From: Rivibacter subsaxonicus
Lineage (GTDB): Bacteria > Pseudomonadota > Gammaproteobacteria > Burkholderiales > Burkholderiaceae_C
Direction of reading: 5' to 3'
Assembly (NCBI RefSeq): GCF_004217215.1
Contig: NZ_SHKP01000004.1
Coordinates: forward strand, 528,829 to 592,828
DNA length: 64,000 bases
A program made the position numbers and the translations under genes. The notes below the pieces were generated by a model. It ran no database searches, was not told where the DNA came from, and worked only from the letters and a program-made list of their open reading frames with translations. Every line of letters starts with the position of its first letter. Position 1 is the stretch's first letter. Positions 51,011-60,031 of this stretch are shown here, piece after piece.

Positions 51011-51778
51011 TCAGGCAGCGGGCGCTGCAGCCTTGGCCATCCGCGTGCCCAGACGCTCGGTCAGGCGTTGCACGTTGGTGGTCGAGATCAGGTGCGCATG
51101 CAGCAGGCCTAGCGCGCCGTTGCGCGTGAGTTCCACCACCACCGCCTCGGGCAGTGCCTTGAGCTTGGCCTCGTCGATCATCTGCACGCCACCGGCGCTG
51201 AACTGCGAGCCGTCGGGCTGGGTGATGTCGATCGTCACCGGCTTGAGCAGGTCGAGTTCGACGATGCGTTGGCACAGCTGGCGCGTGCGCTGCACTTCGA
51301 GCTCGAAGTTGTCGAGGAACTTGATCACCTCCTGCAGGAAGGGCGTGGCCTCGCCGTCGTCCTGCACCAGCAGTTCGCCCTCGCTGTCGTTGAGGCCTTC
51401 GAAGGCCTCGTCGATCATCACGCTCGTCTGGCCCTCGCCGGTGTTGGCATAGCCCAGCGGGTAGCGGCGGATGAAGGCCGGCACGTAGCGGCCGTTCCAG
51501 CTGCCATCGGCATCGACGAACAGGTTCTCGTTGTCGCGCAGGCCGAGCAGCGCGATCGGCGAGACCTCCTGGCGGCCCGCGGCGTCCTTGACATCGCCGG
51601 CGTCGACGAAGCCGATGACGAACTCCTTGCAGACTTCCGGAAACTCGCTGACGGCGACGAACACCGAGTTCATCGGCGCGGCAAAGGCCACGTTGCTGCT
51701 GGGCTTGAGGCGCTTGCCGCGGTGCTTCGTGCGATCGAGCAGCACGGGTTCACGGTAAATCGCTTGGGGGGAACTCAT
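51011..51778 (-). CDS. SapC-family protein
   Basis: A 255-residue protein of the SapC family (named from Campylobacter/Caulobacter-type S-layer secretion neighbourhoods; function uncertain). Family stretches are 'AAPMNSVFVAVSEFPEVCKEFVIGF', 'LLGLRDNENLFVDADGSWNGRYVPAFIRRYPLGY' and 'EFEL'-type 'LDNFELEVQRTRQLCQRIVELDLLKP'. It has no signal peptide. It follows the CNNM/CorC gene by two bases and is probably co-transcribed with it. No S-layer gene is seen here. Confidence 0.85.
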   Translation of the reverse strand: MSSPQAIYREPVLLDRTKHRGKRLKPSSNVAFAAPMNSVFVAVSEFPEVCKEFVIGFVDAGDVKDAAGRQEVSPIALLGLRDNENLFVDADGSWNGRYVPAFIRRYPLGYANTGEGQTSVMIDEAFEGLNDSEGELLVQDDGEATPFLQEVIKFLDNFELEVQRTRQLCQRIVELDLLKPVTIDITQPDGSQFSAGGVQMIDEAKLKALPEAVVVELTRNGALGLLHAHLISTTNVQRLTERLGTRMAKAAAPAA

Positions 51779-51780
51779 TT

Positions 51781-53115
51781 CTAGACTCCGGATACTTCAG
51801 ATGTTGTGACCAAATTGCCGCGTGCTGCGGACTCGGCCGACTTGACGACCAGTACTTTGTCGACCCGCTTTCCGTCGAGGTCGACGACCTCGAAGCGCCA
51901 TCCGGCCCATTCGACGACGTCGGCGGTCTGCGGCAACCGGCCGAGCAAAAGCATGATCATGCCAGCCAGCGTGTTGTAGCGGCCGCGGTCCTCGTCGGGC
52001 AGCTCTTTCAGCCCCAATCGGTCCTTCAATTCGGGCACCGGAATCAGGCCGTCGACCAGCCACGAACCATCCTCGCGTTGCACCGCCCAGGCATCGCCGT
52101 CGCTCGGTGCGCTGAACTCGCCGGTGATGGCCTCGAGCACGTCGCGCACGGTGATCACGCCCTGCACCTCGCCATATTCGTCGACCACGAACACCATCTG
52201 CGTGTCCGAGCCGCGGAAATGCTCGAGCAGCTCCATGCCGGTCAGCGTTTCGGGCACGAACACCGGCGGCTGCAGGCCTTGCTGCAGCGACAGCGGCTGG
52301 CCGCGCGCGACCAACTGCAAGAGCTGCTGCGCCGCGACCACGCCCAGCACCTCGTCGAGACCGCCGCGACAGACCGGGTAGCGCGAGTGATCCTGGTCGG
52401 CGATCACCTGCAACGCCGCCTCGATCGGCTCGCCCGCGTCGAGCCAGGTGATCTCGGCGCGAGGAATCATCATCGAGCCGACCTGGCGCTCGTCGAGGCG
52501 AAACACGTTGCGCACCATCTGGTGCTCGTGGGCCTCGATGACACCGGCATCGAGCCCCTCCTCGAGGCTGGCGGCGATCTCCTCGGTGGTCACGGTGCGC
52601 GCTCCCGAGTCGCGCACGCCGAGCAGGCGCAGCACGGCGCCGGTGCTCCACGACAGCAGCCGCACGAAGGGCCGCGTGGCGCTGCTGAGCCAGCGCATCG
52701 GCGTGGCCACCCGGCGCGCCACTGTCTCGGGGTACATCTGGCCGATGCGCTTGGGCACCAGTTCGCCAAAGACGATGGTGAGGAACGTGATGATCACCAC
52801 CACCAGCACCAGCGCGCCGATGTCGGCCACCCGCTCGGGCACCATGAAGCCGCGCTTGAGCCAGGTCGCCAGCGGTGCGGCGAATGCGGCCTCGCCGACG
52901 ATGCCGTTGAGGATGCCGATCGAGGTGATGCCGATCTGCACCGTCGACAGGAACTGGGTCGGGTTGTCGTGCAGGTCCATCGCCGCCGCGGCGCCCGAGT
53001 CGCCGCTCTCGACCAGCACCTGCAGCCGCGCCTTGCGGCTGGCAGCGAGCGCCATCTCCGACATGGCAAACGCGCCGTTGAGCAGGATCAGGAAACCGAG
53101 GAACAGGAATTCCAT
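51781..53115 (-). CDS. CNNM/CorC-type membrane protein (DUF21-CBS-CorC)
   Basis: A 444-residue UPF0053/CNNM-family protein, linked to magnesium or cobalt transport and formerly annotated as hemolysin. The N-terminal DUF21 part has about four helices ('FLILLNGAFAMSEMALAASRKARL', 'ILNGIVGEAAFAAPLATW', 'IGALVLVVVIITFLTIVFGELVPKRIG'). Two CBS domains span about residues 205-330 ('MMIPRAEITWLD', 'VFVVDEYGEVQGVITVRDVLEAITG'). A CorC/HlyC C-domain follows ('LVDGLIPVPELKDRLGL'). It has the full family length. It precedes sapC by two bases and is divergent from apaH. Confidence 0.92.
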   Translation of the reverse strand: MEFLFLGFLILLNGAFAMSEMALAASRKARLQVLVESGDSGAAAAMDLHDNPTQFLSTVQIGITSIGILNGIVGEAAFAAPLATWLKRGFMVPERVADIGALVLVVVIITFLTIVFGELVPKRIGQMYPETVARRVATPMRWLSSATRPFVRLLSWSTGAVLRLLGVRDSGARTVTTEEIAASLEEGLDAGVIEAHEHQMVRNVFRLDERQVGSMMIPRAEITWLDAGEPIEAALQVIADQDHSRYPVCRGGLDEVLGVVAAQQLLQLVARGQPLSLQQGLQPPVFVPETLTGMELLEHFRGSDTQMVFVVDEYGEVQGVITVRDVLEAITGEFSAPSDGDAWAVQREDGSWLVDGLIPVPELKDRLGLKELPDEDRGRYNTLAGMIMLLLGRLPQTADVVEWAGWRFEVVDLDGKRVDKVLVVKSAESAARGNLVTTSEVSGV

Positions 53116-53213
53116 GCAGGGCGGGCCGGCGCTGCGGGCACGCGCGTGAGGCGCGAACTGCAGACGGCGCCGCGGAGGGCCGAAGAGGGCGCCCAGCGTA
53201 GCAGAATCGACCC

Positions 53214-54035
53214 ATGATTCATCTGATCGGCGACCTGCAGGGCTGCTGTGACGCGCTCGACCGCTTGCTCGCCGAGATCGGTTTCTCGGCTTCGCGCGAC
53301 CGCATCTTCGTGCTGGGCGACCTCGTCAACCGCGGCCCGGCCTCGCTGCGCACGCTCGAACGCCTGGCCTCCTTCGGCGATGCCGCAAGCTGCCTTCTCG
53401 GCAACCACGACCTGCACCTGCTGGCCGTGGCGCAGGGCGTGCGCAAGGCGCACCGCAGCGACACCTTCGACGAGGTGCTGGCCTCGCCGCGTCGCGCGCA
53501 CTGGCTCGACTGGCTGCGCCACCGGCAGATGGCGGCCGAGGCCGAAGGCTGGTTGCTGGTGCATGCCGGCGTCGCCCCGCAGTGGGACCGGGCGCTGACG
53601 CTGCAACTGGCGGCCGAACTCGAGGCCTGCCTGCGCGGGCCCGACCTGCATGGCTTTCTCGAAGTGATGTACGGCAACGAGCCTTCGCGCTGGAGCGATG
53701 CGCTGGCTGGCCACGAGCGCTTGCGTTTTGCGGTCAACGTGCTGACCCGCATCCGCTTCTGCACGGCCGAGGGCATGCTCGACCTCAAGACCAAGGAAGG
53801 CGCCGATGGCGCGCCGCCCGGGCTGATGCCGTGGTTCGCGGTGCCGGGCCGGCGCACCGAAGGCGATCCGATCGCCTTCGGCCACTGGTCCACGCTCGGG
53901 CTGATCGACCGGCCCGACCTGCTGGCGCTCGACACCGGCTGCGTCTGGGGCGGCGCGCTGAGCGCGGTGCGCGTCGACGGCGGCCGGCGCGAGGTGCTGC
54001 AGGTGAAGTGCGCGCAGGCGCAGAGGCCCGGCTGA
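53214..54035 (+). CDS. apaH: Symmetrical diadenosine tetraphosphatase ApaH
   Basis: A 273-residue bis(5'-nucleosyl)-tetraphosphatase that splits Ap4A symmetrically into two ADP. Metallophosphatase motifs: 'GDLQGC' (6-11), 'LGDLVNRGP' (34-42), 'GNHD' (63-66) and 'HAGVAPQW' further on, plus 'FGHWSTLG' in the C-terminal third. Length is the family norm. It is a single gene, divergent from the CNNM gene and convergent with ycnI, ending eight bases from it. In other bacteria ApaH affects stress alarmones and RNA caps. Confidence 0.95.
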   Translation: MIHLIGDLQGCCDALDRLLAEIGFSASRDRIFVLGDLVNRGPASLRTLERLASFGDAASCLLGNHDLHLLAVAQGVRKAHRSDTFDEVLASPRRAHWLDWLRHRQMAAEAEGWLLVHAGVAPQWDRALTLQLAAELEACLRGPDLHGFLEVMYGNEPSRWSDALAGHERLRFAVNVLTRIRFCTAEGMLDLKTKEGADGAPPGLMPWFAVPGRRTEGDPIAFGHWSTLGLIDRPDLLALDTGCVWGGALSAVRVDGGRREVLQVKCAQAQRPG

Positions 54036-54042
54036 GCGATCC

Positions 54043-54555
54043 CTAGTGATGCCCGGCATGCGGATCGGCGTCGTCGATCTTCAGCACCGGTGCCGGGCTC
54101 TCGGAGCCGGCCGTGCCGTTCCACTCGGTGCGGCCCTGCTCGCAGATCTGCAGCACCTCGAAGCGCAGCGGCGCGTTGCCGTCGGCGAGCTTGCCCTGGA
54201 TCACGAACTCGTCGAAGTGGGCGTTGGCCAGCGGGCCGCCGCTCCAACTGATCTCGACCACGCTGTCCCTGAGCTCGCGGCCGTGCAGCGATACCGGCGC
54301 GGCCAGCGGCGCGCGCCGGATCTCGAGCGTCCAGCCCGGCTTGGGCATCGGCCTGGCGGCGTGGAGCTGCTCGTGCGGGATGCGCAGCTGCAGACCGGTC
54401 GTGGCGCTGCCCTTGCAACCATGCGGCACCGTGAAGGCCAGTCGGGCATAGGCGCCGGCCGGCAGGTGGTCGGGCGTGACGCCCACATGGGCCGCGGCCG
54501 GCGCGAGGGCCGACAGCAGCAATGCCGAGGCGAGCGCGAATTGATGGGTTTTCAT
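54043..54555 (-). CDS. YcnI-like (DUF1775) copper-binding protein
   Basis: A 170-residue periplasmic protein. The signal peptide ends 'APAAA', so the mature protein starts with His23 in 'HVGVTPDHLPAGAYARLAF'. In YcnI the N-terminal His forms a copper-binding brace with other residues. The domain continues with 'VPHGCKGSATTGLQLRIP', 'MPKPGWTLEIRR' and 'EISWSGGPLANAHFDEF', and it ends in a His-rich tail 'DPHAGHH'. It overlaps the stop of the TonB-receptor gene (TGATG), so the two are coupled. Copper handling is likely. Confidence 0.88.
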   Translation of the reverse strand: MKTHQFALASALLLSALAPAAAHVGVTPDHLPAGAYARLAFTVPHGCKGSATTGLQLRIPHEQLHAARPMPKPGWTLEIRRAPLAAPVSLHGRELRDSVVEISWSGGPLANAHFDEFVIQGKLADGNAPLRFEVLQICEQGRTEWNGTAGSESPAPVLKIDDADPHAGHH

Positions 54556-56639
54556 CAGAGTCTCCAGTCGAGGCCGGCGTAGACGGCACGGCCGTCACCC
54601 GGATAGAGCTGCGCCAGCGGCGCGCCGGGCAGCGAGGCGTCGCGGATCACGCCGGTGGTGGCGGCATAGCGCCTGTCGGCGAGGTTGCGGCCCTCGACGA
54701 ACCAGCCGAGCCGCCCCTGCGCGTCGAAGCTGCCGGCTGCGCGCAGCCCCCATGTCGCGTAGCCCGCGGCAAACAGCGTGCGCGCGTAGTCGATCGCCGT
54801 CGAACTCGCCGCCTCGGCCTGCAGCGAGACGCGCAGCGCCGGGGCGAAGCGCCAGCCCAGCTCGGCGCGCAGCGTGGCGCGCGGGATGCCCGGCAGCCGT
54901 GCGTTGCCATAGACGACATCGCCGTCGAAGCGGAAGTCGTTGAGCAGTCCGTTCAGGCGCCAGCCCAGCGGCGAGGTGCTGCCCTCCGGGCTGGCCAGGC
55001 CCAGCTCGACCCCGCGGTGCAGCGTGCGGTCGGCGTTGACGGTGGTGCCGTTGCCGTTGGTGCCCGAGATGGACAGCAGCTCGCCATCGATGCGCGTCTG
55101 GTAGAGCGCCAGGTCCCATTGCAGCAAAGGCGTGCGCCCGCGCGTGCCGAGCTCGAGCGTGGTGCCGCGCTGCGCCTCGTTGAGCACCGGCACCGAGCCG
55201 CCGGTGAGCTCGCCGAAGCTCGGCGGCTCGAAGCTGCGCGAGAGATTGGCGAACCACTGCCAGCCCGGCGCCGCATCGACGCGCAGCCCGAGCTTCGGAC
55301 TCCAGCCGCGATAGCGCTGGTCGAAGCTCTGATCGTTGCCGGCGACGATGTAGCGGTCCTCGAAGCGGCGCGAGGCCTCAAGGCCATGCAGCCCGGCCAC
55401 CAGCCACCAGGCGGGCTGCACCTCGTGCTGCCACTCGCCATAGAGCTCGAGGTTGCGCGCCGTCTGCAGGCTCTGGTCGGTGCGCGCGCCGGGGCTGCCG
55501 CCGACATTGACGAAGCGGTCGTCATCGGTGACTCCGCGCGCGGCGTTGATGCCGGCGACGAATCGGTTGCGCCGGCCCGCCAGCGATGCCTCGCTGAGCC
55601 AGCGCGCTTCCAGCCCTTGGTCGCGGCTGTCCTGTTGCAGCACCTGGAAGATCGGGTGGTCGAGTTGCTTCCACGCGGCAAAGGCGAACAGCTCGATCTG
55701 CTGCTCGCCATCGATGCGCCAGACCGTCTTGTTGGAGGCGCGGGTCCAGTCGATGTCGCGGCGCTGGTCGAGCGTGATGTTGCCGGGGTTGGCCTGGCGC
55801 GGATCGGCCTCGAACTGGGCCGGCGTCAGGCCGCCCGGCAGCTCGGAGCGGCTGCGCACCTGGCCGAGGTAGAAGCGCGTCTCCAGGTTCGGCGCGAGCT
55901 GCCAGCCGATGTTGGCGAAGGCGCGCTGGCTCGATTGCTCAGCATGGTCGCGATAGCCATCCTGGCCGAAATGGCTCAGCGCCACGTAGGCATCGACCGA
56001 GCCGAGGATCTGGCCGGTCGAGGCCTGCGCGCGGCGGTAGCCGAAGCTGCCGGCCTCGCCGCGCAGCCGCCATTCATCGGCGTTGTAGCCGTTGGGCGAG
56101 ACGAAGTTGATCGCGCCACCGAGCGTGGCCGCGCCGTACTGCAGCGCGTTGGCGCCGCGCCAGACCTCGACGTAGCGCGCCGACAGCGCCTCCACCGCCT
56201 GGAAGTCGAAGCTGCCGTCGGCCAGGTTGAGCGGCACGCCGTCCTGCATCAGCTTCAAGCCGCGGCCGTGGAAGGTGCGCTGCAGGCCCGAGCCGCGGAT
56301 CGCGATGCGCGCCTCCTCGGCACCGAAGCGCGGTTGCACGAAGACGCCGGTCGCCATGCCGAGCGAGTCGGCCAGCGTGGCGACGCGGCCCTCGCTGTAC
56401 TGCTCGGCATCGACGATGCCGACGCCTCCCGGCGTCAGCTCGATGCGGGCGCGCGCGGTCGGCAGGTCGGGCTGGGTCAGCGTGGACTGGTCGGCGTTGC
56501 GCTTGCCGCTGACGACGACCGGCTTGAGCGTGATCGTGCCGACCTCGGCATCGGGCGGCGAGGGTTGGGCCTGCGCCAGGCCGGCGCACAGCAAGGCGCA
56601 GGCGGCGGCCAGCGGCCGCGGGGAGGGGACAGTGGGCAT
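54555..56639 (-). CDS. TonB-dependent outer-membrane receptor, probably for copper
   Basis: A 694-residue TonB-dependent receptor: signal peptide ('ALLCAGLAQA'), a TonB box-like 'EVGTITLKPVVVSGKR', a plug domain ('PGGVGIVDAEQYSEGRVATLADSLGMATGVFVQPRFG...RIAIRGSGLQ') and a C-terminal barrel ending 'AVYAGLDWRL', a typical final strand closing on an aromatic and Leu. Genes on both sides (DUF2946 and YcnI) point to copper rather than iron as substrate; this is context inference. It is the middle gene of the three-gene leftward operon. Confidence 0.92.
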   Translation of the reverse strand: MPTVPSPRPLAAACALLCAGLAQAQPSPPDAEVGTITLKPVVVSGKRNADQSTLTQPDLPTARARIELTPGGVGIVDAEQYSEGRVATLADSLGMATGVFVQPRFGAEEARIAIRGSGLQRTFHGRGLKLMQDGVPLNLADGSFDFQAVEALSARYVEVWRGANALQYGAATLGGAINFVSPNGYNADEWRLRGEAGSFGYRRAQASTGQILGSVDAYVALSHFGQDGYRDHAEQSSQRAFANIGWQLAPNLETRFYLGQVRSRSELPGGLTPAQFEADPRQANPGNITLDQRRDIDWTRASNKTVWRIDGEQQIELFAFAAWKQLDHPIFQVLQQDSRDQGLEARWLSEASLAGRRNRFVAGINAARGVTDDDRFVNVGGSPGARTDQSLQTARNLELYGEWQHEVQPAWWLVAGLHGLEASRRFEDRYIVAGNDQSFDQRYRGWSPKLGLRVDAAPGWQWFANLSRSFEPPSFGELTGGSVPVLNEAQRGTTLELGTRGRTPLLQWDLALYQTRIDGELLSISGTNGNGTTVNADRTLHRGVELGLASPEGSTSPLGWRLNGLLNDFRFDGDVVYGNARLPGIPRATLRAELGWRFAPALRVSLQAEAASSTAIDYARTLFAAGYATWGLRAAGSFDAQGRLGWFVEGRNLADRRYAATTGVIRDASLPGAPLAQLYPGDGRAVYAGLDWRL

Positions 56640-56692
56640 GGGAGGCGCTCCGAAAGCGTGAAGGGGCCGCAAGGCCCCCGCTCTCGGGTGCC

Positions 56693-57112
56693 TCAGTGCG
56701 GCATGCGCGTGGGGGCGAGGCCACCTGGCGGGCCACGCGCCGGCGGCACGCCCAGCGCCAGCGCGGGCGTCGCGGCCACCGCACTTGGCTGCCAGTTCGG
56801 CAACGGCAAGCTCGGCGCCACGAGCGTGGGCACCGAGGAGGGCAGCCCGCTCAGGCCGCCCGTGCAGCAGTCGTGGCCGGCGTGGGTGCCGGCGCCGTCG
56901 GCCAGCGGCTGGCCGTTGGCATCGACCATCAGCGCACCAGCGGCCGAGCAGACCTCCTGCGCCAGCGCCATCGCCGCGCCATGCTGGGCCGCCTGGATCG
57001 GCGCGACCAGCAGGCCGAAAGCGAGCCACAGGCCGAGCAGCACGCGCGCCCAGCCCTCGCGCAACGCGAGGCGGCGCAGGGACTGCAGCGGGTGGCGAGG
57101 CGAGGGCTTCAT
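56693..57112 (-). CDS. DUF2946-like small protein
   Basis: A 139-residue protein with an N-terminal helix ('VLLGLWLAFGLLVAPIQAAQHG') acting as signal or anchor. The conserved part is 'EVCSAAGALMVDANG' and 'HAGHDCC', a Cys/His arrangement typical of DUF2946 and fit for metal binding. The C-terminus is Pro/Ala-rich and probably disordered. It precedes the TonB receptor by 53 bases. DUF2946 genes next to TonB receptors are a recurrent copper-uptake arrangement in Gram-negative bacteria. Confidence 0.8.
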   Translation of the reverse strand: MKPSPRHPLQSLRRLALREGWARVLLGLWLAFGLLVAPIQAAQHGAAMALAQEVCSAAGALMVDANGQPLADGAGTHAGHDCCTGGLSGLPSSVPTLVAPSLPLPNWQPSAVAATPALALGVPPARGPPGGLAPTRMPH

Positions 57113-57200
57113 GCGAGGGCGCGAGTTTAGCGGCGGGCCGCGCGGAACCCGTGCCGACGCGCCCGGCCGATCGACTCAGCCCCGTAGAATCGGCGCCGCT

Positions 57201-57288
57201 GGAAGCGTGGCAGAGTGGTCGATTGCACCGGTCTTGAAAACCGGCGACGGGCAACCGTCCGTGAGTTCGAATCTCACCGCTTCCGCCA
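57201..57288 (+). tRNA. tRNA-Ser (UGA)
   Basis: A full cloverleaf: acceptor GGAAGCG (57201-57207) pairs with CGCTTCC (57278-57284), followed by G73 and an encoded CCA. The anticodon loop is CTTGAAA with TGA at 57235-57237. A long variable arm (ACGGGCAACCGT region) identifies a class II tRNA, as expected for serine. The T-loop is TTCGAAT. Confidence 0.97.
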
Positions 57289-57302
57289 CGGCTCGCAATC
57301 GC

Positions 57303-57782
57303 TCAGCGAATGAAGCGCCCGCCTGGCCCCACCACCATGACGTCGACGAAGCTCGAACCGTGGTGGTTCTGCGGTCCCCACTTCACCTCGTAGCCGCCGA
57401 GGCCGATCTTGCCGACCGACTCGAGCGTGTTGAGCAGGCTCTGCGGGCTGATCGACTTGCCGGTGCGGCGCATTGCCTCGAGCAGCACGCGCAGGTTCAG
57501 GTAGCCGAAGAAGTGATCGACGTCGAGCGGCAGTCCGGCGCGTGCCATCGCAGCGCCGTAGTCGCGCGTGATCGCGGTGTTGGGCTGGAACGGATAGGGC
57601 GTGACCTGGGTGAAGGCCAGGCCGCGCGCCTGGTCGCCCAGGGCCTCGAGCGTCGAGCGGGAGTTGACGATGCCGATGGCGTAGATCGGTGCACCCGCAT
57701 ACAGCCGCGCGGCGCGCACCGCCGGCTCGACCGAGGGGCCGAAGGCCATGAGGATCACGGCCTTCGGCCGCGCCGCGCTCAC
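57303..57782 (-). pseudogene. Truncated C-terminal part of a Leu/Ile/Val-type substrate-binding protein
   Basis: Reading leftward, this frame encodes the last ~155 residues of a type I periplasmic binding protein (Peripla_BP_6): 'ARPKAVILMAFGPSVEPAVRAARLYAG', 'GLAFTQVTPYPFQPNTAITRDYGAAM', 'YLNLRVLLEAMRRTGKSISPQSLLNTLE' and the usual ending 'GSSFVDVMVVGPGGRFIR'. The signal peptide and roughly the first 220 residues are absent. A GTG at 57782 overlaps the stop of the GGDEF-EAL gene (GTGA), so a 159-residue piece could still be translated, but a lone lobe without export signal should not work. It is probably a remnant. Confidence 0.72.
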
Positions 57783-60031
57783 GCGGTGGTGCTGTACCCG
57801 AGCCGGATCGACTCGCCCGCGGGTGTCATCTCGGTACCTTCGACATGGGCGATGCGCGGCGCCATGCGCGGCAGCACGGTCTCCATGATCCAGCGTTCGA
57901 GCTGGTCGCCGGGCCGGGCCTGGCTGAAGAGGAAGCCCTGCATCAGGCCGCAGCCCAGGCGGTGCAGCATCTCCATCTGGCCGAGCGTCTCGACGCCCTC
58001 GGCCACGACGCGGATGCCGAGCGCGCGCGCCAGCGCGATGATGGCGGTGACCACCGCTGCGCTCTGCGGCGTGGTGCCGAGCTCGCGCACGAAGCTGCGG
58101 TCGATCTTGAGCTCGCTGATCGGCAGCCGGCTCAGGTAGGCGAGCGAGGAATAGCCGGTGCCGAAGTCGTCGATCGAGATCTCGACGCCGATCTCGTTGA
58201 GCCGGTGCAGCGTGGGCCGCACCTCGAGGTTCTTCATCAGCCGGTCTTCGGTGATCTCGATCTGGATCACGCGCGGCAGCAGGTCGTGGCGCGCGGCGGC
58301 GGCCTGGATGTGGGTCACCAGGTCCGAGCGCTCGAACAGGCGGCTCGGCAGGTTGACCGCGATCGGCGTCTCGAAGCCCATGCGATCGCGCCAGACGCCG
58401 GCCTGGCGCGCCGCCTCCCGGATCGCCCACTCGCTGAGCGGCACGATGAGGCCGGTTTCCTCGGCCAGCGGAATGAACTGCGCCGGCGGCACCAGGCGGT
58501 TGCCGCGCTGCCAGCGCATCAGCGCCTCGACGCCGACCACGCGCGCCGAGCGCACGTCGACCTTGGGCTGGTAGTGCAGCACCAGTTCGCCGCGCTCGAT
58601 GGCCTTGTGCAGCGCGCTCTCGGTCTCGATCTGCTCGCGGCCCTTGCCGGCCAGGTGCGGCCGGTAGGTCGCGGTCGCGTTGCGGCCACCGGTCTTGACC
58701 GAATGCATCGCGACGTCGGCATTGCGCAGCACGTCGACCACGCCGGCGCCGTCGCGCGGGAAGATCGCGATGCCGATGCTGGCGGTGACGAAGCATTCCT
58801 CGCCGCCGACCATGAACGGCGGTCGCATGACCTCGAGGATGCGCATTGCAACGCGCTCGGCATCGAGGTCGTTGCCCACCTCGGGCAGCAGCGCCACGAA
58901 CTCGTCGCCGCCGAGCCGGCCCACCGCCTCGAGCGAGCGATGGGCGCGCGGGGCGTGCGGGTCGCCGGCGGCCTCGGTCACCTGGTCGGTGTGGCGCACG
59001 CAGGAACGCAGCCGACGCGCGACTTCCATCAGCAACTCGTCGCCGGCACCGTGGCCGAGCGTGTCGTTGATCAGCTTGAAGCGGTCGAGGTCGATCAGCA
59101 GCAGCCCGACCTGGTGATCGAGCCGCTTGGCATGCTCGATCGCGCGCTCGGCGCGCCAGATCAGCTGGCGCCGGTTCGGCAGGCCGGTCAGGGCATCGAA
59201 GTTGGCCAGATGGCGGATGTGCTCCTCGGCCGCGCGGCGTTCGGTCACGTCCTGCACGATGCCGGTGAAGCCGGCCAGCCGACCCTGGTCGTTGAACTCG
59301 GGCTCGGCCTCGACGTGGATGATGCGCTGGCGGTCCTCGGCCAGCCTGACCGTCACGTCGACCACGAGCTGGCGTTCGGCGGTCGGTGTCTGCTGCAAGA
59401 GTTCGATGAAGGCCCGGCGCTGGGCCGGCGGCACCATCCGCGCCAACCTGCGCAGGCCCGGACGCTCGCCGCTGCCGAGGCCGAACACGCGTAGCGCCTC
59501 CGGCGAAAAGTGGAGCCGGCCCTGTGCCCGCCACCACTCGAAGCTGCCCATGCGTGCCAGGTCCTGCGCGCGTGCCAGCCGGCTCTTGCTGCGCTCGAGC
59601 TCGATGCGCGTGCGCGAGGCCCGCAGCAGGTAGCGCAGGCGCCCGGCCAGCAGGCTCCACTGCGTTCCCTTGACGAAGAAGTCGGTGGCGCCGGCCTCGT
59701 AGGCGCGACCGATCGAGGCCTCGTCGTCGACGCCGGTCAACATCAGCACCGGCATCGATGCAAAGCGCGGCAGCGCATGCAGCGCGCGGCAGGTCTCGAA
59801 GCCGTCAAGGCCCGGCATCATCGTGTCGAGCACCACGACATCGGGCAGCCAGTCGGCCACTTGATGCAGCGCATCCTGCCCGCTACCGAGCGCGAGCACC
59901 GCGAAGCCGCGTTCGGTCAGCGCGGTCGCGGTCAGGCCGAGGTTGACTTCGTCGTCGTCGACCAGCATGACCCGCGGCGGCGGAGCCTGCTCGCCCGGCG
60001 CCTGGCCGGGGTCTGCGTGCGGACTGCTCAT
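57779..60031 (-). CDS. Receiver-PAS-GGDEF-EAL signalling protein
   Basis: A 750-residue cyclic di-GMP enzyme. Order: receiver domain at about 20-140 ('MLVDDDEVNLGLTATALTERG', phospho-Asp in 'VVVLDTMMPGLDG', Lys in 'FFVKGT'); PAS/PAC at about 165-275 ('GSFEWWRAQGRLHFSPEAL', 'FTGIVQDVTERRAAEEHI'); GGDEF around 410 ('RLGGDEFVALLPE'), with a ~14-residue insertion just before it; EAL ('GVEALMRWQRGN', 'DDFGTGYSSLAYL', 'GCGLMQGFLFSQA'). Both catalytic motifs are intact, so it may make and degrade c-di-GMP. The start is ATG 60031. No partner kinase is seen. Confidence 0.93.
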   Translation of the reverse strand: MSSPHADPGQAPGEQAPPPRVMLVDDDEVNLGLTATALTERGFAVLALGSGQDALHQVADWLPDVVVLDTMMPGLDGFETCRALHALPRFASMPVLMLTGVDDEASIGRAYEAGATDFFVKGTQWSLLAGRLRYLLRASRTRIELERSKSRLARAQDLARMGSFEWWRAQGRLHFSPEALRVFGLGSGERPGLRRLARMVPPAQRRAFIELLQQTPTAERQLVVDVTVRLAEDRQRIIHVEAEPEFNDQGRLAGFTGIVQDVTERRAAEEHIRHLANFDALTGLPNRRQLIWRAERAIEHAKRLDHQVGLLLIDLDRFKLINDTLGHGAGDELLMEVARRLRSCVRHTDQVTEAAGDPHAPRAHRSLEAVGRLGGDEFVALLPEVGNDLDAERVAMRILEVMRPPFMVGGEECFVTASIGIAIFPRDGAGVVDVLRNADVAMHSVKTGGRNATATYRPHLAGKGREQIETESALHKAIERGELVLHYQPKVDVRSARVVGVEALMRWQRGNRLVPPAQFIPLAEETGLIVPLSEWAIREAARQAGVWRDRMGFETPIAVNLPSRLFERSDLVTHIQAAAARHDLLPRVIQIEITEDRLMKNLEVRPTLHRLNEIGVEISIDDFGTGYSSLAYLSRLPISELKIDRSFVRELGTTPQSAAVVTAIIALARALGIRVVAEGVETLGQMEMLHRLGCGLMQGFLFSQARPGDQLERWIMETVLPRMAPRIAHVEGTEMTPAGESIRLGYSTTA

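Noticed and set aside
54522-58139. Very long open frame on the plus strand antisense to the TonB receptor and GGDEF-EAL genes
   Set aside because: High-GC antisense shadow: its composition is Arg/Ala/Gly-rich without domains, and it crosses a tRNA and several real genes on the other strand.
57303-59660. Reading frame that appears to fuse a binding-protein C-terminus to sequence under the GGDEF-EAL gene
   Set aside because: The upstream part is the other-frame shadow of the GGDEF-EAL gene; only the last ~155 residues look like a protein.
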